Source: Oscillospiraceae bacterium
Lineage (GTDB): Bacteria; Bacillota; Clostridia; Monoglobales; Monoglobaceae
Assembly (NCBI GenBank): GCA_015068605.1
Contig: SVKF01000002.1
Location: 80,402-144,401 of the forward strand
Reading direction: 5' to 3'
Length of the DNA: 64,000 bases
Shown here: in pieces, positions 62,009-64,000 of the stretch
Numbering within the stretch: position 1 is the first letter of the stretch
Layout: every line of letters begins with the position of its first letter
Notes under the pieces: model-generated
What the model was told of the DNA's origin: nothing
Seen by the model: the letters and a program-made list of their open reading frames with translations, nothing else
Database searches by the model: none
Translations under genes and position numbers: made by a program

Positions 62009-62305
62009 TTATTTATTCGGCCGCACTTGACATTGCCCCTGTCGTCTCCTATCATTCTCTAGAAGTTTTCCTGATAAACATTCTGCGATTTTGCCTAACT
62101 GTTCTATTCGATTAACATAATCAAATATAATATCCAATCTTGTAATCATCCCCTCACGAGTAAACCACAGTAGCTGTGCATCTTCCGCAGTTTTAGCATC
62201 TTGCGAGAAATACTCTTCTATATCTCCAACAACCTCCCTCACTCTCTCTGCGTAGATTTGAATTTCTACCCCTTTATCATTGATAATACTATTATACCTT
62301 CTCAT
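62009..62305 (-). CDS. Small phage protein, 98 residues
   Basis: The frame has the strong site AGGAGG before its ATG at 62305. The protein is helical and charged (RVREVVGDIEEYF, LDIIFDYVNRIEQLGKIAEC). No family recognised. Leftward, opposite to the replication genes. Confidence 0.65.
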   Translation of the reverse strand: MRRYNSIINDKGVEIQIYAERVREVVGDIEEYFSQDAKTAEDAQLLWFTREGMITRLDIIFDYVNRIEQLGKIAECLSGKLLENDRRRQGQCQVRPNK

Positions 62306-62343
62306 AATTTCCTCCTATTTGTGAAAGTTTGTGTATAAAAAAC

Positions 62344-62372
62344 TTGACACAGAGCGGAAAAAGGCTTATAAT
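62344..62372 (+). promoter_or_regulatory. Perfect consensus promoter of a small RNA
   Basis: TTGACA (62344-62349), a 17-base spacer and TATAAT (62367-62372). No reading frame follows on this strand before a terminator at 62451. Confidence 0.88.
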
Positions 62373-62378
62373 TAGCTT

Positions 62379-62451
62379 ATAACCGCTCCGAGCGGTTTAA
62401 GAGTCTAATATCATTGCTTGGGTTAAGTTTTTGAAAAATAGACTCTTTTTT
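62379..62451 (+). ncRNA. Predicted small non-coding RNA of about 73 bases
   Basis: The transcript from the promoter at 62344 would hold a 5' hairpin, AACCGCTC/GAGCGGTT (62381-62397, one-base loop), and a 3' terminator, AAGAGTCTA (62399-62407) with TAGACTCTT (62439-62447), T-run to 62451. The terminator loop (62408-62438) is single-stranded and could pair with a target. There is no ATG in it. It lies between two leftward genes and its end touches the stop codon of 62450-62725. Confidence 0.68.
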
Positions 62452-62725
62452 ATGCAATACTGAACCTTTGCGAGTGACACTCTCTTGTAAATTGTCTGTA
62501 AAGGTCAAAATATTGATTTTTGAAAGCCGTTGTATCAAATCTGCTACTTACTACGGGAGTGAGACGGATTTTATATTCTCCTGCGATAATTTCACTCTCA
62601 TTTCTTGACATCATCATTTCTTTGATTTGGTCTTGAATAGCCGTTATCTCGTCCTTTAATTCTTCCTGAAGCCTTTGCAAATTCTTAAGTTCCTTTACCT
62701 TTGCCTGTAATTCATTGATACTCAT
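62450..62725 (-). CDS. Small phage/mobile-element protein, 91 residues
   Basis: The N-terminal half is a coiled coil (LQAKVKELKNLQRLQEELKD) and the C-terminal half a β-like segment (YKIRLTPVVSSRFDTTAFKN) seen in many clostridial mobile-element proteins of unknown role. Strong site AAAGGAG. Its promoter holds one copy of a 23-bp operator that is shared with the peptide cassette. Confidence 0.72.
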   Translation of the reverse strand: MSINELQAKVKELKNLQRLQEELKDEITAIQDQIKEMMMSRNESEIIAGEYKIRLTPVVSSRFDTTAFKNQYFDLYRQFTRECHSQRFSIA

Positions 62726-62789
62726 TTGTATCTCTCCTTTGTATTTTATTTAGCCGGAGCGGAACTGTTGTTCCCTTGACTATGAGTAT

Positions 62790-62818
62790 ATTATACACTA
62801 AATCTAGTGAATAGTCAA
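62790..62818 (-). promoter_or_regulatory. Leftward promoter containing operator copy 1
   Basis: On the minus strand: -35 TTGACT (62818-62813), a 17-base spacer and -10 TATAAT (62795-62790). Operator copy 1 (62791-62813, with half-sites CACTA and TAGTG) fills the spacer, so a bound protein would block the promoter. Confidence 0.8.
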
Positions 62819-62859
62819 TATACAATATGCACAAAGTTATGTGATTGTTTTTGTTAATG

Positions 62860-62896
62860 TTATACACTTGATATAGTGTATATAGTGTGATATAAT
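62860..62896 (+). promoter_or_regulatory. Promoter of hydrophobic-peptide cassette 1 with operator copy 2
   Basis: -35 TTGATA (62868-62873), a 17-base spacer and -10 TATAAT (62891-62896). Operator copy 2 (62860-62882) agrees with copy 1 in 19 of 23 bases and covers the -35 box. A further TATAGTGT half-site follows at 62881. Confidence 0.82.
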
Positions 62897-62956
62897 ATAA
62901 TCAGTAAAGGGAAGCGGCGGCTATCCTGACACCTCATAGAATGGGGGGTGTTACTT

Positions 62957-63025
62957 ATGGATTATATAATCGAATTGCTGATACTCATTGTAGCATTAGA
63001 AATTATAAGAAACATAAAAAAATAG
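62957..63025 (+). CDS. 22-residue hydrophobic peptide, type I toxin-like (cassette 1)
   Basis: ATG at 62957 to TAG at 63023-63025. The peptide starts MDYIIELLILIVALEI and ends RNIKK: one membrane-spanning helix with a positive tail, as in small type I toxins such as Ibs or Fst. GGGGGG (62943-62948) is an ideal ribosome binding site but lies in the hairpin ACACCTC/GGGGTGT (62929-62935 with 62945-62951). GGCGGCTAT (62916-62924) near the mRNA 5' end can pair with ATAGCCGCC (63022-63030) at the stop codon. Too short for ordinary gene finding. Confidence 0.72.
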   Translation: MDYIIELLILIVALEIIRNIKK

Positions 63026-63097
63026 CCGCCTACTCTGCAAAGTAGACGGCTTTTGAAAAATAAAGCCTGCGGGATAGCTTTTCAAGCGTTTCCCTTT
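63018..63097 (-). ncRNA. Predicted antisense RNA of cassette 1 (antitoxin RNA candidate)
   Basis: A leftward RNA from the promoter at 63131-63103 would begin near 63097 with AAGTAAAGGGAAACG, form a GCTT/AAGC hairpin, and end at the shared terminator with a T-run. It overlaps the 3' part of the peptide mRNA by about 35 bases. Confidence 0.65.
63024..63051. terminator. Bidirectional terminator of cassette 1
   Basis: AGCCGCCTACT (63024-63034) pairs with AGTAGACGGCT (63041-63051) with one C-A mismatch on the plus strand and a U-G pair on the minus strand. TTTT follows on the plus strand, and ATTTTTTT on the minus strand. The peptide stop codon is part of the stem. Confidence 0.8.
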
Positions 63098-63102
63098 ACT
63101 TC

Positions 63103-63131
63103 ATTCTAACACAAATATTTTATTTTGTCAA
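63103..63131 (-). promoter_or_regulatory. Antisense promoter of cassette 1
   Basis: On the minus strand: -35 TTGACA (63131-63126), a 17-base spacer and -10 TAGAAT (63108-63103). It is the only good promoter facing into the cassette from the right. Confidence 0.82.
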
Positions 63132-63149
63132 TAGAATGGGGTGAAAACA

Positions 63150-63356
63150 ATGCCAATAAAATACGATAAGCTAATGTCTTTATTAAAAGAAAAGGGATAT
63201 ACCACTTACAAGATACGGCAGGAAAAACTAATAGGACAAGGAACGCTCACAGCACTTAAAAACGGGACCGGTGGGCTTGATAGTAAAACCATAGCACGAT
63301 TATGCAAAGTATTAAATTGTCAGCCTGGTGACATAATGGAATACGTAGAAGATTAA
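63150..63356 (+). CDS. Small XRE/Cro-type transcriptional regulator
   Basis: A 68-residue protein that is all helix-turn-helix: KLMSLLKEKGYTTYKIRQEK, LTALKNGTGGLDSKTIARLC and KVLNCQPGDIMEYVE. The last motif is typical of Cro-like regulators. It lies between the two peptide cassettes and could bind the 23-bp operators. The ATG at 63150 has GGGGTG 6 bases upstream; a GTG at 63141 is part of that site. Confidence 0.88.
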   Translation: MPIKYDKLMSLLKEKGYTTYKIRQEKLIGQGTLTALKNGTGGLDSKTIARLCKVLNCQPGDIMEYVED

Positions 63357-63415
63357 ATTATCAGGGAGAGGAATAACGGCGACTGTTCCGACACCTACCG
63401 AAAGGGGGTGTTGAT

Positions 63416-63478
63416 GTGGAAGAAATAATATCTTTTGCTTTAATAGTGATGATAATAGTCCTTTACATAAAGAAATAA
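63416..63478 (+). CDS. 20-residue hydrophobic peptide, type I toxin-like (cassette 2)
   Basis: GTG at 63416 to TAA at 63476-63478. The peptide (VEEIISFALIVMIIVLYIKK) is one hydrophobic helix with a Lys-Lys end, like cassette 1. GGGGG (63404-63408) is the ribosome binding site and is caught in the hairpin ACACC/GGTGT (63391-63395 with 63407-63411). The terminator after the stop is nearly identical to that of cassette 1. The promoter is weak: GTGACA (63328-63333), 17 bases, GATTAA, inside the end of the regulator gene. Confidence 0.68.
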   Translation: MEEIISFALIVMIIVLYIKK

Positions 63479-63556
63479 CCGCCTACTCTGCACAGTAGAC
63501 GGTTTATTCAAATAAACGGTTTATATTGCGGAAACAACTAATGTTATTCCCTCTCT
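63470..63556 (-). ncRNA. Predicted antisense RNA of cassette 2
   Basis: A leftward RNA from the promoter at 63591-63563 would start near 63556 with CAGAGAGGGAATAAC. It can form a GGAATAAC/GTTGTTTCC hairpin and would end at the shared terminator, overlapping the peptide mRNA 3' end. Confidence 0.63.
63477..63504. terminator. Bidirectional terminator of cassette 2
   Basis: AACCGCCTACT (63477-63487) pairs with AGTAGACGGTT (63494-63504). The 24 central bases differ from those of cassette 1 at one position. T-rich sequence follows in both directions. Confidence 0.78.
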
Positions 63557-63562
63557 GATGTA

Positions 63563-63591
63563 ATTATAACACGGTAGCTAAATTATGTCAA
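63563..63591 (-). promoter_or_regulatory. Antisense promoter of cassette 2, perfect consensus
   Basis: On the minus strand: TTGACA (63591-63586), a 17-base spacer and TATAAT (63568-63563). It is much stronger than the opposing peptide promoter. Confidence 0.85.
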
Positions 63592-63602
63592 GAGGTGATT
63601 TA

Positions 63603-63800
63603 ATGGCAGAACAAAAAAAACGAAACCAATATGAATTTGATAAAAAAGCATACGACCATATACATCTGCAAGTCAAAAAAGGCAAAAAAGAGGTTATACA
63701 AGCGATTGCAGACAAGCAAGGTAAAAGTGTTAACGGATATATCAAAGAAGCCGTTACAAACAAAATTAAAGCCGATACAGAGCAAGATGTAGAGTTATAA
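63603..63800 (+). CDS. Small RHH-like DNA-binding protein
   Basis: A 65-residue protein. A basic N-terminus (EQKKRNQYEFDKKAYDHIHL) gives a β-strand, then helices in KKEVIQAIADKQGKSVNGYI and KEAVTNKIKAD. This is the Arc/MetJ ribbon-helix-helix pattern common in element regulators and antitoxins. The ATG at 63603 has GAGGTGA upstream; an in-frame ATG at 63585 would lie in the antisense promoter. Confidence 0.8.
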   Translation: MAEQKKRNQYEFDKKAYDHIHLQVKKGKKEVIQAIADKQGKSVNGYIKEAVTNKIKADTEQDVEL

Positions 63801-63805
63801 ACCAA

Positions 63806-63834
63806 CGGAGCGGACACCACTGCTCCGCTTTTTT
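63806..63834 (+). terminator. Terminator after the RHH-like gene
   Basis: CGGAGC (63806-63811) pairs with GCTCCG (63822-63827), followed by CTTTTTT. Confidence 0.85.
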
Positions 63835-63863
63835 CTTTAATAAATTTTTACAAAAAAATAAGC

Positions 63864-64000
63864 ACCTACATAAAGTAGGTGCAGCAGACTGTCGAAGAAC
63901 CCATTTTGCATTAAGCAAAAATCGGATTCTTCTTCATATTTGTTAAATTCACAATAAAAACAAGCAATTTGGAAGGTGTATTATTGCCCTTCCATTTCCA
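63864..64000. other. Hairpin and possible insertion-sequence end at the right edge
   Basis: GCACCTAC/GTAGGTGC (63864-63884) forms a perfect hairpin, followed by GCAGCAGACTGTCGAAGAACC. On the minus strand a frame open to the window edge ends at the stop at about 63914 (residues before it LTNMKKNPIFA). This looks like the end of a transposase gene and the terminal region of an insertion sequence, but too little is visible to name it. Confidence 0.3.

Noticed and set aside
62379..62451. A third peptide cassette at the small RNA
   Set aside because: There is no ATG, GTG or TTG frame with a ribosome binding site between promoter and terminator, and the terminator differs from those of the cassettes.

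Overview
The window looks like the chromosome of a Gram-positive, probably spore-forming anaerobe of the Clostridia (gut or rumen Oscillospirales/Ruminococcus type). The basis is AT-rich DNA with strong -35/-10 promoters, purine-rich ribosome binding sites, a dockerin and a cohesin-like protein, a BofA-family protein, an LtaS-like enzyme, a T-box leader and clostridial housekeeping families. The genus cannot be fixed from the sequence alone.

Layout. 1-5,700: the end of a large acidic surface protein, then two islands of short hairpin-rich repeats in opposite orientation (about 1,927-2,620 and 5,240-5,700) enclosing a three-gene operon (dockerin protein, cohesin-like protein, 58-residue peptide) with its own promoter, folded leader and terminator. 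5,701-14,400: leftward genes for a GH3 glycosidase, YhcC-type radical SAM protein, RuvX, a sensor kinase/response regulator pair, a WalJ-like hydrolase, a BofA-like protein, a TatD-associated radical SAM protein and TsaD. 14,500-20,850: rightward genes including a PHP-SGNH-PHP cluster and an rlmB-comM-trmL-DUF4364 run. 21,100-30,430: a leftward aromatic amino acid operon (paaK, ACT protein, pheA, aroB, aroC, aroA, tyrA, aroF) behind a T-box whose specifier reads as UUC (Phe). 30,600-38,000: LtaS-like enzyme, lipoprotein, zinc-ribbon protein, HAD phosphatase, acyltransferase, an isolated phage-tail-like protein and a membrane protein. 38,100-43,800: solute-binding lipoprotein, GH28-like and GH106-like proteins, probably for pectin-type glycans. 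43,800-56,250: alkaline phosphatase/GLUG protein, DacF-type carboxypeptidase, GAPDH, a polar amino acid ABC transporter, and rdgB-ttcA-trmN6-rsmI-pfkB.

56,353-64,000: tRNA-Arg(ACG) followed by an integrated phage-like element whose right end lies outside the window. It has an integrase, repressor, face-to-face divergent promoters, excisionase-like protein, replication initiator with 15-bp iterons, DnaC-like loader and small accessory genes.

Most unusual region: 62,340-63,600. Two copies of a compact cassette each encode a 20-22 residue hydrophobic peptide. In each, the ribosome binding site sits in a hairpin, the stop codon runs into a bidirectional terminator, and a strong opposing promoter would make a convergent antisense RNA. 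This is the design of a type I toxin-antitoxin module. Nearby are an orphan small RNA gene with a perfect consensus promoter, a 23-bp operator shared by two promoters, an XRE regulator and an RHH-like protein. Other oddities are a 36-bp repeat carrying the ribosome binding site and start codon of two unrelated genes, and repeat islands whose hairpins vary in sequence but keep their pairing.
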